64,000 bases of DNA from Hydnum rufescens UP504 (GCA_014904985.1 MU128965.1:99494-163493); one strand, 5' to 3'; positions 1 through 12,120 are shown, counted from the first letter of the stretch. Translations and numbers: made by a program. The notes: generated by a model from the sequence alone, not told the origin.

Positions 1-2
1 GC

Positions 3-1208
3 CAGAAAATGAAGCCCAATAAGCGGGGGCCTAATGGCAAGCTGCTGCCCCACTCAATTCTGCTACTACCCTTTGAGGTCATCTCACTGGACCTTATCAC
101 GGGTCTCCCCAAATCGCTGGGCCATGACACAGTGCTGGTAATCATGGACAAACTCACGAAATACGTACAATACATCCCAACAGTCTCAACGCTGAAACAG
201 GAAGGATTCGCCAAACTATTCATCGACCATGTGGTCTACAAGTATGGTATACCCAAATGAATGATCGCGGACAGAGACGTGCAGTGGGCTAAAGCCTTCT
301 GGGCTTCAGTAGCTAAGCACTTGGATCTAAATCTCCTGCTCTCAACCTCACACCACCCTCAGACCAATGGGCAGACAGAGAAAGCCAACGACATGCTGGA
401 AGTAGTGCTTAGGGCATACATTGCAAACAATAGGGGAAGTTGGGCACAGTGGCTGGGACCCTTGGCATTAGCTTACAACTCCACCCCTCACTCCTCTACA
501 GGATACTCACCCAATTTCCTTCTCATGGGCTATTCTCCCCGCACAGGCATGCAGGCCATTGACCCCATCCCACAAGGGATACAGCACCTCTTCACACACA
601 GCATGGCCACGACTCCCTTCATTGAGGAATTGGATGTTCACTGGGCTAAGGCGAGAGACGCATTGGTGCGAGCGCAAGCCAGGCAAGCGCAAGCATACGA
701 TGCGAAACAAAGAAAGGAGGAATTCGAGGAAGGGGATGAGGTCCTCCTCAATCCTCATTCCCTAGAATTGGTGGATGTTAAAGGTACGGGACAGAAGCTC
801 CTGCAGCGGCACATGGGCCCTTTTACAGTCACCGAAAAGATAAACCCAGTTGTCTATTGTTTGAACATCCCACCGGAATATAAGCTGCACCCCATCATTA
901 ATATCCAGCACCTGACAAAGTACTATAGAGCCCCAGATGAGAGTGAATGAGTGAAATTGCCCGACTTAAGAAAACTAGCAATGGAAGAGGAATACGAGGT
1001 GGAAAAAATAGTAGGGCATTGCTACAACTCTAGCCGGAGGCGTAAGGAGTACTTAGTGCGTTGGAAAGGATATGGCCCCAAGCATGACACATTCGAGCCT
1101 GAAGGTGTCCTCCACAATGCGTTCTCAAGACTAAGGGAATACAGAGGGAACGTGGCCACCAGGGGCCCTGACGAAGCCGCAGGCGGAGATCCTGGAGTGG
1201 AGATATGA
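3..1208 (+). pseudogene. Ty3/gypsy pol, integrase core plus chromodomain (C-terminal part)
   Basis: This is the 3' part of a retrotransposon polyprotein; the window starts inside it. The DDE integrase core is readable: the first Asp lies in SLDLITGLP (about 87-113), the second in MIADRDVQWAKAFW after position 261, and the Glu in HHPQTNGQTEKAN (about 351-390). A chromodomain follows from about 980 (EYEVEKIVGH ... YLVRWKGYGPKHDTFEP), which in this family guides integration to chromatin marks. The frame is continuous but broken by TGA at 258-260, 948-950 and 1206-1208. The first two stand where Arg fits, so CGA-to-TGA decay is likely. The next 2.1 kb stays in the same frame, with only TGA stops. 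The family call is secure; the copy is dead. Confidence 0.9.
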
Positions 1209-3308
1209 GCCATGAGTATACAATGAGGCAGCGCCCCACCTATCTCAGCCAACCCCACCATGCCATCTGACCAGGAGTTGCAACAACACTTAGGAATCCG
1301 GGAGGGCCACTGCTATGCAATGCTGGGAAAGAACATGGACAGTGACAACTACAACCATGAGCAATACGCAGATTGGTCAGACAACCCTGCACAATGGCCT
1401 GGTGATAGTCCTAGCCTCCCCCGCTCAGCATGATTCTTTGACTATGAGATACACTCTCTAAATCTCCCAGGCCCCCTTCCAAGGGTACAAGGACTTCCCC
1501 CTTACCACTGCGATCCATACAGCTACAGCTGGGCAGATCTGGATGAATGGGGGCATTTAGGGAAGTTCGACTGGATGATGAGAACTCAGCTCTTCCTGAT
1601 GAGTAGCCCCTTCCCCCTACACCGAGCCTGTATTCCACTGGATCTCCACTCCTTCAACTTCGACCCATGTTCGCACCTCATCCCTTCCACCGGCCCCAGG
1701 CCCAACCTTTTCATGCTAGCCACAAGCTGCGTCCAATACTTGCAAGCATCAGGCTCAATCGTCTTGACTAACATGATGAAGCTCGAGACTGCCACCAAGG
1801 AAAATGCCCTCACTCTGCCTTCTTCATGGGACCCTGACTGGCACTTCGGGCAATTGTGGTCTACCCTATTAGGACAGGCTGTTCAGCTGGCCCCTCCTTG
1901 GAAGATCACACAGATCACACAGGAGCTACGCCGATGGCTCATGGACAGTCTCAGTTTCCTGACCCTAGGAATTTGATTCCTTCTATACTTCAGACTATAC
2001 TGGGGACGATTCAGCCCCCTGACCTTCTGCTCAACAGTATGCCAAACGGGGCTAATGGTCAGAGCCAGCGACACCCGCTCGAAATTCATCAGCAAAAGCC
2101 TAGCCGAGTTGGGAGTGCCAGTGTGGACAGTCCACGAGGCTAACTCCCAGCCGCCGGTAGAGCTCTTCCCCTGGGGTTTGGCAGAGGAATCACCCCTCTG
2201 GGCCTGAGCCCGAGCCCACGCTGAAGAGCATTTCCCTTTGCGCCAATTTGGGGAAGGATTCACACGGGAGAAGACACAGGTACAATTCCATAGGGAGCTG
2301 AGCCAGGCTATTGCAGCACAGGAGGTGCTGAGCCCAGTGGATGTTTGGGTGGTGCACCCAGGGCATGCCACTGAAGCACCAGCACTGGGCCCCTATCACC
2401 GCCTCCATGGAGCCAACTACAGGTGGCCAAGGGGAGAAAGTGGCGAGGTCTACATAGCACGAATGGTCCACTGGCTGATGAGCACCAGGGAACCCGACGC
2501 TACAGCAGTCCTCCGGGAGATGCAGGAGGTACTAGGAAGGGAAACCGTTTCACTCAAGGAGCTCACAGATAGGAAATGCTATGAGCCTCCATTACCACTA
2601 TTCCACAAGAACTATGAGACTTGCAAGAAATGGGCCAAACGAAACCAAGGGAACTGGATCATTCCCCCGACATTCCCAGCTTTCCTCCATACTGTCCCTC
2701 TGCATCAACGACTCATGGACCCATATGCCCGCCCTTATGGGGCTCCGCCAGACCTGCTGGAACATATGGAATTGGACCCCCTATACCCTTCAGCCCCACG
2801 AAACACGGCACGCCCTCCTCCTCCACCAATCCCAATGGCATCTACGGTAGAGGACCCCCCATCTTTCGAGGACACGAATCCTCCACCTTTCGAGGACTTC
2901 TCAGCACCCCAGGAGCCTCCGGAGGAAGCCCCATCACCATCCACGGGGGAGTCGGGCTCATCAACTGTGGGAACCGAAGCTGATTGGGATGAAGAGTGCA
3001 TCCGTGCAGGAATCTTTCTGGTACACTTGGCCCCTTTCCTCTACTTCAGGTCCGAAGATGAACTGGAACATGAACTATTCAAGAAATACAGCCCCTTCAT
3101 ACACTCGTGGCTCCGCCTCCTATGTACAACTATTATCACCTACAAGGATCATGATCAGGCCCTCCTAGCCATCCAGAATCAACAAGTGGCTTCCTCCAAT
3201 ACCCCGCTGAACCCTCTGCTGCAGGAATACACCCCAGTGCGATTCCTGGCACCCTGCGAGAATTCAGCCCCAGAGCGAAGGCCAAAGTCATGCAAAAAAC
3301 ACAAGTAA
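1209..3308 (+). pseudogene. Retrotransposon C-terminal extension or accessory ORF, in frame with the chromodomain
   Basis: The reading frame of the integrase continues from 1209 to a TAA at 3306-3308, broken only by TGA at 1224, 1431, 1974 and 2205. An ATG at 1260 could start a separate protein of about 680 codons. The longest open piece (2238-3308, 356 aa) has a Pro/Glu-rich middle (about 2810-2960) with repeats such as PSFEDTNPPPFEDF and a more hydrophobic C-terminus. I recognise no domain. It sits between the chromodomain and the LTR, so it is either a pol extension or an additional ORF of the element. The lack of any TAA or TAG in about 2.1 kb argues that it was coding when the element was active. 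Confidence 0.6.
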
Positions 3309-3799
3309 GAGGCAGGGAATGCCTCAAGAGTTTCCCGATTCCCCTCGGTCCAGAAGGGCACCCCTCGCATCCCATTCCCCACTTTCAGCAGGAAGAGATG
3401 GTCCTCCTGTTACACGGGGTGACGAGTCTCCCACCCAGGGTGTGGGGCTCTAGCTCTCATCTAATATCACGATACACACTCTTGCCGGCCTTCCTCATAG
3501 GACAGGTGCAGCAATTATGGGCCCTAGGGCCAGTGTCTCTGACCTCGCAGTGCCATCAAGTCTCGGACCTGGAGGCCCTACTTCATAAGCACCTCTCCTA
3601 TGTCTCCCCTCTAGGCTTCTCAGTCCCTTTGGACCCCAACAGCATCTTCCGTGAGCTGCTGGCTTCTGCTGCCCATGCCTCCCCCCGGGTCTCTCCTACG
3701 TCACTACTAGCTCGCAGCACATATGATACGGAATACTTCAGATGGGTGGGCATGAGGGAAATCTACGAGATCATATTGGACAAGATATTGGCAGACTAG
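3290..3799 (+). CDS. Small ORF at the 3' end of the gypsy element, overlapping the accessory ORF
   Basis: An open 169 aa frame starts at an ATG inside the end of the accessory ORF (18 nt overlap, different frame) and stops at TAG 3797-3799, about 30 nt before the LTR. The overlap suggests either reinitiation or a frameshift that once joined it to the upstream frame. The protein is rich in Leu, Ser and Pro and has no motif I recognise. It may be just the out-of-frame continuation of the preceding ORF. Confidence 0.4.
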   Translation: MQKTQVRGRECLKSFPIPLGPEGHPSHPIPHFQQEEMVLLLHGVTSLPPRVWGSSSHLISRYTLLPAFLIGQVQQLWALGPVSLTSQCHQVSDLEALLHKHLSYVSPLGFSVPLDPNSIFRELLASAAHASPRVSPTSLLARSTYDTEYFRWVGMREIYEIILDKILAD

Positions 3800-3829
3800 A
3801 GGTCACGCATCATATATACAGGGGGGCAC

Positions 3830-4378
3830 TGTAGTATAGTGATTATGTAATCATAATGTACATACATCACGCAACTACAGGGAGCTGCCGCGGCAAGCCC
3901 ACAGCTTCTCCCATTGAATTCTATGTTGTTTTTACTCCCCAGTGCAAGTTGAAGTAACACGCCATTCATAGGAATGCGAGAATACGAGAGCTGAGCAGTG
4001 AGTACTCACTATCAGCTAAGCTACTAACAAATCACCATTCCAGGTAACCCTCTGCCTTCTTCTGTCGCCCATCCACTCCACTTCCACATGAGGCCAGGCC
4101 AAATGGGAAGTGAGATTACTACCTAGCCAGGCTAGGTAGGATCTTCAAGTCGGTTGAACTAAGGATGCACTATGAAGCATGTCCCTTGCTATGCCCTTCT
4201 CGAACTTGCACGACCGTGCTCATTTGAGCCGCTCATATTGCCCGCCTTGCCTATTTCCCCCATATCCTACCTCCTTGCTTTTCCCTTTTGTGTCTCCCTA
4301 CATGCTTCCCTAGGCTACGTGTTCAACTACCCACAGTTCACGACAGTTTACTTGTCCAATTCATAGTACTTTATTACA
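3830..4378 (+). repeat. Putative 3' LTR of the + strand gypsy element
   Basis: A polypurine-like run (ACAGGGGGGCAC, 3818-3829) is followed by TGTAGTATAGTG, and a possible end TTATTACA lies at 4371-4378, giving TG...CA ends with short inverted similarity (TGTAGTA / TTACA). Directly after it a - strand gag-like reading frame begins mid-protein, so 4378 is a real insertion boundary. The partner 5' LTR lies outside the window, so neither the LTR length nor a target duplication can be confirmed. Confidence 0.55.
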
Positions 4379-6340
4379 CTGGGCCTCCCCCTCCTGAACC
4401 TCCTCCTCGCCCAGGCTCACTGCTGTCACTAGGAGGCCTGCCTCCACCTTCATTCGAGCCCTGCGGGCAAGAGGGGGGAGGGGGCAAAGGGCCCTTGTCC
4501 TTGGAGTCCTCCATGGGGGTCCCAGGCTTTCCTTCTGCGAAGAGCCTTGCAAAGGCATTGGGGCAGTGTGCTGGCTCCCAGGCTTCAAAAGGGGCATGCT
4601 CGTGGGGTTACGGGGGAAAATAGTGCATGAAAGGGAGAAGGGCTCTGTCTTGACTATATTCATGTAGTAGTCATGAGCCCTTGTGGCTCCCGGGGCTGGC
4701 AAAGCAGGGGTATCTGTGACAGAGTTCCAGGCGCGGCCTGGGTACTCGTCTCCTTCTCCTGTGGAGTTCGCTTGCCTAATCAAATAATTGGTGAAGGGCA
4801 AATGAGCACGAGAGGGGCCCGCAGGTTGAAGCATGAGGGGGTCTCCACTAGGATGCCTCCCCATTGTGCATTCACCTATAGGGCTCATTTCCCAGGATCC
4901 CGTGGGCTCCCTATTCGCGACTTGTGATCTGGAAGGGGTCCAGAGAGCATTCTGTAGCCCTTCTCCCAGTGTAGAGACTCGCTGTGAGATGGCCGCTAGC
5001 TTATTCCGGGGGTGCTGCATAGGAGTGGCTGACTCTCTGGGTGTAGAGTCATAAAGGGGGATGTCTTGCCAGTTCGAGGGGGAAGCATCTAAGTCAATCG
5101 ACGAGGCCTGGAGCACTGATGAATTCCCAAGCCTTGTCTGATCAGAAGGGGGCATCGGCCAGGCTGGCAGGTTTATAATAGAGCCTGGCCCTGCCCTTGG
5201 GCCTTGATCAGGGCCCAAACTCACACTGATACTTGGCTCTTCAAATTCTGAGCTGGGGACGAAGAGACCTAGGCCATGGGGATTGGTGTTGACCCTGGGA
5301 AGAGGCTGCATGTTGAGTGCTTCCTCCAGGTTCATGTCATACTCGGCGAATTTCGATGCTTGGTTACCCGAAAAGGGGTGCCTCATTGCAGTTATGATAG
5401 GACACGTCCCTTCGATGTCACCTTGGATCACCTCCCATCCTGAAGTCAACGCTCGCCTGGCAACCTTCTTCATGGGGAGACAGGGGTCATGCCAGGCTTT
5501 ATGTAGATGATCCCTCAACTCGGGTGTAGGAGGGAGAGAATCTTCGGAGGCCATGGGCATGGAGAGAGTCTCACCCTGGTGGAGTTTCCTCAGCTTATAG
5601 AGCCATGCAAAGGTCAGTTCGATGTGAAGCTTCAACAGCTTATCAGCCATCCTTAGCTCCTCAATACGTTTGGACATCCATAACTGCTCTGTCAATTTCC
5701 CTTCACAATCTATTACAAATCAATGGTCCTCCTCCCCTACTATAGCTATGATGTCTGAGATTACATTCTGTAGCCTCTCTATACCCATTTGCACTGTAAT
5801 TAGGAGTTCCCTATCCATGTGCCATTCTCATTGCTTTTCATCATATACAAAGTACATCTGGTTGTATTGTGCAGGGGCGAACTTCATCCATACCATTAGG
5901 AACTGGTAGGTGGTGACAGGAGCAGATGAGAATGGGTCAGTGTACTCGTTTAGCAGTTCGTCCAAGCATTGGGTGACTTCCTGATAGCACTCCATCGAAC
6001 ATAACCTAGGTGGGATGGCTATGCATTCGTGCATCGTGGCATGATAGAGAACGTCCTCATGTTGGGACGAAGGGACATAGTGAGGGATTGCCATGTGAGG
6101 GTTCTGCCTGGGCATCCTTATGCATTTGCTCATGATAGGGTGCAGAGGAGGGAGACAGAGGGTGGATTGGGAGTTGTGAGATGTCAAGGGTGAAGTTGGT
6201 TCGACTGCCTCATTGGCTAGAGGGAACCAATGTAATAATGTGTTATTCAACTTTGAATATATGCAGGAGTCATTGTTAGACAAGGCGGAGTCAACGTTCC
6301 TGTAAACAGAAGAGAGAGAGAAATCCTCCCGCTCTAGGCA
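4379..6340 (-). pseudogene. Gypsy gag N-terminal region, truncated by the LTR insertion
   Basis: On the - strand a single frame runs from about 6340 down to the LTR edge at 4378, interrupted only by TGA (at 5828-5830, 5696-5698 and one near 6335). It is collinear with the - strand frame at 33.6-35.8 kb: both contain matches such as TTYQFLMVWMKFAPAQYN, NVISD-IAIVG and ATR-HDYYMN. In that second copy the frame leads on to a gag core and aspartic protease, which identifies this as the long N-terminal part of a gag-like protein (about 650 codons). It is Pro/Ser-rich towards its end. At one TGA (5696) the other copy has TGC, and at another Arg fits. It is non-functional and lacks its 3' half. Confidence 0.65.
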
Positions 6341-8116
6341 CTGGCTTCAAGTGGACAGGCCACACACAAGGCTAAGCACTGGCTTCACCTTGTACGTGGG
6401 AGAAGCAGAGGGAGAGGGGGAAGGAATGTGGGAGGTGTGGTAGTAGCTGGCGAAAGGGCCAGACTACTATCTAGGGGGGCAAAGGGATGATCAGCTGATA
6501 AAGTAGAGAGAGGGAGCTTACTTAGTAGAGTTGCGCTCATACATGACTCTCCCTTATCCTTCTCAACACCATGCTCTGTGGCAGTGGTTTGGGTAGCTTC
6601 GCCAGGTGAGTCATAACACAACTAGGTCATGTGGCTGCGTTGTTTCATGGGTCTCACAAGAGCAAAGGAGTCTGGGCAAAAAGATGGTTTTGATTCCGCC
6701 ACATCAGTGACTTAGAATCATCATGGCCATGCTATTACATAATAGTACAGAGGACAGGACGAACAGGGAAATAACAATTATGTACATACAGAACCTTGAG
6801 TACTATATTACACCACCATCTTTCAGTTCCTCCCCACTCCTTAATTCAGATATGACCGAATTAACAAACTCCATACAAATTGGATCACTGAGTGAAGCAG
6901 GGGGAGGAAAAGATCTTGATCATGTGACCAATGTCAAAAGTGCTTAGAATGGGCTGAGAATTTGGGCCTGAGCCTCAAATGGTGACTGGCTGTGGCCTAC
7001 AAAAAACTGGAGTGATTGGAGCTCTGGAAGTGCCCCAACTGGAGGGTGTATGTCAGTAAAACTTGAAAATATTATGGAAACTCTCACACTGGAGTCATGA
7101 ATCTGAAATTTTGGAGAATGTTATGAATGTACTTGGATGACCTAAGGGTGAATTTTCAGGGCCATTACATGGATGGAAGGCTCTGGGGAGGAAATTTTTA
7201 TTTAGGGGGGTGTGCAGCGGAATAGTGCATAGATGAAGTCCAATCAGGCTGATATTTGGCATGCATACTCCCCATATATGTATTAAACTATTGGCATTAT
7301 ATCAGGGCAACATCTGTTCTACATCTTATATAATTGAATTTTGGTCTTCCTCCCCCTCCCCCTCAATTTCAACCACTTCCACACATCCAATGTATTTCAT
7401 TTTTGGATATAGTCAGTGTTATAATATTCTAAGCCTATTCCACCTAGTTTGGCCCTAATGTGGAGTGTTTTCCTCAACTCTTACATTTATGTAAGAGAGG
7501 GTATTAGAGGGAATTTCATCATCACAAGACCATTTTCAATGTCCATGGCTGTGTAGTTATTGGTAGTGCTCTCCATCCCAAGGCCCTACATCTCTGGCTA
7601 CAACAAGGTGGAGGAGGAGCTGCTGGTCTCACTGTGCTCAGAGTCTTCCTCAATAGGCCAGAACTCAAAGGTCCCAATGCTCCTTGGGAGATTCATGCAT
7701 TTGAAGCAGGAAGGACATTGGAGGAATGTGGATGAATGAAGATCCCAGTAAAAGTGTGGTCTATTCTGGCTCCAGCGATCCTATCCCCCCAATGCCACCA
7801 TACAACTCTCATCCCATAATCACTTTTCATGACTTCTTATTCCCTCTGTTAGTTCAGTTGTATCTGAACTAAGGGTTGGTATGGGACCGGAGCATGGAGG
7901 AGGTTCCAGATCCATGGGATTAACCCAGTCTGTAGGACTAAGGCCAGTCCGCCTAGCCTGACAGGCTAGGAGCTCTTGAAGAGTCAGAGTTTCTATTCCC
8001 ATTAGGGAAAAGTAAGAGGACTTAGCCATAAGGCTGGGAGTCACACAGTGTGTAGTGCATAGTCAACCAATCTGTGACTCTTATGAGACAGACAGTTGAA
8101 GGTAGAAAAGATTACA
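6341..8116. other. Non-coding stretch without recognisable genes
   Basis: Probable leader of the - strand gag element (to about 6.7 kb), then AT-rich sequence with only short accidental ORFs. No splice-supported gene, tRNA or repeat boundary could be defined. The element's own 5' LTR could not be delimited here. Confidence 0.5.
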
Positions 8117-8141
8117 NNNNNNNNNNNNNNNNNNNNNNNNN
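8117..8141. other. Assembly gap (25 N)
   Basis: Twenty-five N bases. Sequence on the two sides may not be truly adjacent, and the gap lies just upstream of an integrase relic. Confidence 0.99.
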
Positions 8142-8199
8142 GGAAAACATCATGTGTTTCCATTCGATATTACGGATGCATCATGGTATACATTAAAAT

Positions 8200-8878
8200 G
8201 GGGCGTGGTCCAAACCACAGAAGAATTACTAGCAATCCGTGGAATACAGTTAGCACACTGAGACGAGGATATCCAAGTGGCCTCAAGTGACGTCCTCAAA
8301 GCAAGAATTCAAAGTGCACAGGATTATGCCAAACGAAATGAAAATATATTAGTAAATGGAAATTATTCACTGGGGACAATTGTGCTGGTATTTAATTCTG
8401 TATTACTAATGCAACATGGATGAAAGGGGGAAATACGGTGGATTGGACCATACAGAGTTCGGCATCATCACCCTTGCAGATCCTATCAACTTGAAGAATT
8501 GGATGGAACCCTAATCAACAGAATATTCGCTGGAAACCGATTAAAAAAATATTATATGCATGACAATATAGCCATAATGGATGGTGTCAGCAATGAGAGC
8601 CACAGCGCCATAGAAGAAGGATCAATTCAAGAAAATACACAAAAATACACAAAAAATACAGGACATGCAATGACATTCAACAGGGATATTATTATCAAGA
8701 AACAGCATCCACCAGTATCCCTTGGACCGGAAAATCAATTAAGTACCTATCTTTGGCCACCGCCGAGAGCCACAGATTCGTGGGGCTATTGGGAAGACAA
8801 ATTAGTGGAGTGGAGACGATGGAACATTCTTCAAGAAATTCTAGGAAGTCACATGGAAGAACCCCCAAATCACTGAAT
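8200..8878 (+). pseudogene. Retrotransposon integrase C-terminal tail relic
   Basis: Short frames read TTEELLAIRGIQLAH, then DVLKARIQSAQDYAKRN, then RWIGPYRVRHHHPCRSYQ and LEELDGTLINRIFAGNRLKK, ending at TGA 8876. The order 'ELLAIR...QL', 'R..A...', 'WIGPYRV', 'Y.L.ELDGT....I...RLK' is what I know from the C-terminal part of Agaricomycete gypsy-type integrases (GPY/F-like module). Frames shift at least once between 8300 and 8430, so it is a decayed fragment. The core catalytic domain would lie in or before the N gap. Confidence 0.6.
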
Positions 8879-9411
8879 CTCATTGTGAGTCATCTGAAGA
8901 AAGTCTAGATATGGAAATTTAAGTCTTAAAAAGGAAATCCCTGAAATTATTTCAACTAAAGCCACATCACAAATTTATTGGTAACCATACAGATCTGAGA
9001 TCACTCCAACGATGTGGGACTAAGAAAATCCCGTGATTGTCACCCTGGGCCATGAGGCGTTGAGTTGTGGAATGTGCCATACCCACAAAAATTGACACTA
9101 CTGCCTTTAAAAAGAAGACTGCACTGCAAAATCAACATCCCTCTGCCCACATCCTCCTTCCACAATGCCTAGATAATCACAACTGTCAACAATCACCCTC
9201 CTCTTGCTTCTCCTTAACTTAAATCACGTAAATTATCGCTTATTGCTTTCTCTTTTTTCTTTTCTATCGGTCCACTTGTATCTATGAACAACACTTCGCA
9301 CAACGACCTAAGGATGACTCTGCCGGGCAGTTATCGTCTGATTTTGCTTAGAACTTCTGTCCCACGACGAAAAATGAGTCATCAAGCTCAGGCACAGGTG
9401 AGGATGACGGG

Positions 9412-9418
9412 TATAAAA
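9412..9418 (+). promoter_or_regulatory. TATA box upstream of the 9514 ORF
   Basis: TATAAAA in the context GGGTATAAAAGC, about 96 nt before the ATG at 9514. The preceding CT-rich stretch (9180-9300) and the position after an integrase tail fit either an LTR promoter or a gene promoter. Confidence 0.45.
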
Positions 9419-9513
9419 GCACAGACCATCCGCTAACAAAAGCACCAGCTGACCATCATCTGGACGACTTCACATCAGCCAATCATCGTCTGAACTATTC
9501 CACAATCTCCACT

Positions 9514-10276
9514 ATGTCCAACTCAGCCTTGCTTGACCTCACTGCAACCTCGACTCCCGACTACACATTCCAGTATATCAATATGCCTGCTCCTTCGCCT
9601 GTGCCTCCTATGCAGCTAACCGAACTCAAGCTTGGCAATGATACCTTCTTCAGCTCCTCGCCAAAGGAGAAAGATGAGATAGACGAGGTACGAAACCCAG
9701 CATCTACAGATCAGCATGCTGTTAACGTCCCCCAGAGCTTTTGGCCTGATTCAGTCAACCCGTCTTCGCATCAAATCATAAAAATGTACAATAATGACGA
9801 ACAGTCCAAACCTAGTCAACCTGTAGGCCTTAATACCCCGTTAACAATTGACCCACATCTCATGCTATACCATCAGATCCCCGACCCATGCATTAAATCT
9901 ATCCAGTCTATTTTATCCGGCCCCAACTATCTTATATCCCAACAAGAGATCAAACAGGATCAAAATATAAAAAGAAACATAGAAGACCAACCAGTAGATG
10001 CTGAAGCTCAACATGCCATCAACTCACAACTTCTGACATCCACCCAGACCCAGATCCCACTCAAATCGTTCGCGCCAGGTACTACTATATCAGATCTGTT
10101 CGCATTGTGACAGGAAGCCAACTTGAATCAGAATCCCAAGGAAGAGACTGCAAATCAGGCTAGGACCCCAACTGCTCAGCAATTACACGATATATTCCAC
10201 TCCTCCACCGGACTCACTGACTTCAAATTCGACAAACTCTTCTCACCCATCATCCCGCCTCTCATCCCACTCAGGC
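9514..10276 (+). pseudogene. Hypothetical protein, 5' part, interrupted by the TIR element
   Basis: An ATG-started frame (198 aa) ends at TGA 10108-10110, but the same frame continues open (10111-10276) up to the left terminus of the 6.3 kb TIR element at 10277. It is Ser/Thr/Pro/Gln-rich with no domain I recognise. On the other side of the element a + strand frame (16660-17384) has similar base composition and also carries only TGA stops, so the two may be halves of one gene or retroelement protein. A TATA box lies 96 nt upstream. Function unknown. Confidence 0.5.
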
Positions 10277-10347
10277 TGGTCAGTCACAGGGGGGACCTAA
10301 TTTAGGTACCACTTTTGGGGCAGAAAATGGTACCTAAGAGGTCCCCC
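10277..10347 (+). repeat. Left terminal inverted repeat
   Basis: Begins TGGTCAGTCACAGG and contains two GGTACC-centred blocks around GGGGCAGAAAATGG, themselves partly palindromic (ACCTAATTTAGGT). It matches the reverse complement of 16514-16584 and the starts of the decayed copies at 21594 and 26069 (CTGGTCAGTTAAATGGGG). Confidence 0.8.
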
Positions 10348-10726
10348 AAACCTTACGGCTGAAATCAGCCATTTCAATTCAGTTTTTGGGCCATCTGTCG
10401 GCCAATCCATGGCTGTGCTAGATTATTTATTATTATTATTAATTTGTTTACATTTATTATTATTATTACTACTATTATTATATACATATTATCACCCCCG
10501 GGGTCTGCCACCACAGGGGGGGGGCCGTGGTTCCTGCGGGTCACGCACCTGCATATACCCACCACACCCGCCGCAAGCGGGTTGGGTTCATTTGCCCGGT
10601 CGGGGCGGTCCATTTGGGCGCTCCCTTGAGGGGGCGGTTTTCGTTCGCGGCGCTCGTTCATGGTTTTTGTTCCCAGCATGTCATTTGTGGGTTCAGAGGG
10701 GGTTCGTGCGGATTCTGGTCAAGGAT

Positions 10727-10842
10727 CTATAGAAATAAGGAATTCAATGTTAGTACAACATTAATGCAACGCAAAAAAGAGCAGCTTATGCTGCTTTTTT
10801 GTGCCACAAGACTAAGAAATAAAAAAAAAACATAACACATAC
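10727..10842 (-). other. Intron-like unit L1 with internal hairpin
   Basis: On the - strand: 5' splice site GTATGT (10842), branch sequence TACTAAC (10749-10755), 3' site ATAG (10727); 116 nt. A hairpin GCAAAAAAGAGCAGC / GCTGCTTTTTTG lies in the middle, and a palindrome (10847-10873) sits just before the 5' site. Confidence 0.65.
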
Positions 10843-11259
10843 CTTGTACCCCACACCCCGCAGGTGTAGGGTACTGGGGCCGTGCACGCCGGCTCGTCCA
10901 TATGCATTTCAATTCAGTTTTTGGGCCATCTGTCGGCAATCCATTGCTGTGCTAGATATATTTATTATTATATTATTATATATTAATATTATTATTACTA
11001 CTATTATCTTACATATTATCCCCCCGGGGTCTGCCACCAAGGGGGGTGGGGCGTGGTTCTGCGCGGTCACGCACCTGCAATCATACCACCTACACCCGCC
11101 CAGGGGGTCGGGGTTCATTTGCCCCGGTCGGGGCCGGTTCCATTTGGGCGCTCCCTTGAGGGAGCGGGTTTTCGTTCGCGGGGGCTCGTTCATGGTTTTT
11201 GTTCCCAGCATGTCATTTGGTGGGTTCAGAGGGGGTTCGTGCGGATTCTGGTCAAGGAT

Positions 11260-11374
11260 CTATAGAAATAAGGAATTCAATGTTAGTACAACATTAATGC
11301 AACGCAAAAAGAGCAGCTTATGCTGCTCTTTTTGTGCCACAAGACTAAGAAATAAAAAAAAACATAACACATAC
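11260..11374 (-). other. Intron-like unit L2 with internal hairpin
   Basis: Duplicate of L1: GTATGT at 11374, TACTAAC branch, TATAG at 11260; 115 nt. The hairpin stem is the complete GCAAAAAGAGCAGC / GCTGCTCTTTTTG. Confidence 0.65.
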
Positions 11375-11575
11375 CTTGTACCCCACACCCGCAGGTGTAG
11401 GGTACTGGGGCCGTGCACGCCGGCTCGTCCATATGCCGGCTCGTACGCACGGCGGTTCGTACGCACGGCGGTTCGTACGCACGGCGGTTCGTACGGGTCC
11501 CCCATCGTTCGGGGGTCGATAGGCGGGGTTACGGGGGGTTCTTTATTGGTATTCATTCGTGAGGGCAGTTGAAAC

Positions 11576-11683
11576 CTACAAAATATTATTTTTAAATTAG
11601 TTAGGAAATAAGGGCCACGCAAAAAGAGCAGCTTTCGCTGCTCTTTTTGCGTGGCTGTAGCTAGTGAGGGGGCGGGGACTTAC
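11576..11683 (-). other. Intron-like unit L3 with internal hairpin
   Basis: GTAAGT at 11683, branch CCTAACTAAT, TTTTGTAG at 11576; 108 nt. The hairpin's sense-strand loop is GAAA, a GNRA tetraloop. The upstream palindrome lies at 11694-11721. Confidence 0.7.
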
Positions 11684-11846
11684 CTTATATAGAACCACAC
11701 ACCCGCCATGGCGGGTGTGTGATTCCGGGCCCTTATTTGGCGCGGCGCCGTATGTTGCATTGTTGGCGCGTTGCCGTGTCGCGTTGCCGTGTACTGTGTT
11801 GTTCGTCATTTCGTGGGTTATTGTCATGCGTTGGGCGGGCCCCAAT

Positions 11847-11962
11847 CTAGAATAAAGCGTGTCAGTAAAAAAAAAATTCTAAAGCAGCGCAAAAAGAGCA
11901 GCTTACACTGCTCTTTTTGCGCCACAAGCATAAAGAATAAAAAATAAAAACATTAACCTTAC
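11847..11962 (-). other. Intron-like unit L4 with internal hairpin
   Basis: GTAAGG at 11962, branch TTTACTGAC, TTCTAG at 11847; 116 nt. The sense-strand hairpin loop is GTAA (GNRA). The upstream palindrome lies at 11970-12001. Confidence 0.65.
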
Positions 11963-12120
11963 CTTGTAGTACCCCACACCCGCTGCTGTGGGTGTGGGGT
12001 ACTGGGGCTGTACTCCGGCTCATGGGTGCGGCAGTTCGTACGGGGCCCGTCGTTCGGGTGTCGATGGGCGGGGTTACGGGGGTTCTCGCGTGGGTATTCG
12101 TTCGTGCAGGAAGCAATGAC

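Larger units (their letters stand above)
10375..11410. repeat. Tandem duplication of about 0.5 kb in the left arm
   Basis: The block ATTTCAATTCAGTTTTTGGG ... CGTCCATATGC occurs at about 10370-10900 and again at 10903-11432, each containing the ATT microsatellite, one exon, one intron with hairpin and one palindrome. The two differ mainly by single-base indels in G/C runs. It could be a real tandem duplication or an assembly error. Confidence 0.65.

Noticed and set aside
3..3308. TGA reassigned as a sense codon (alternative genetic code)
   Set aside because: TGA falls where Arg rather than Trp or Cys fits, normal TGG and CGN codons are used, and intact ORFs nearby end in TGA. CpG decay explains it better.
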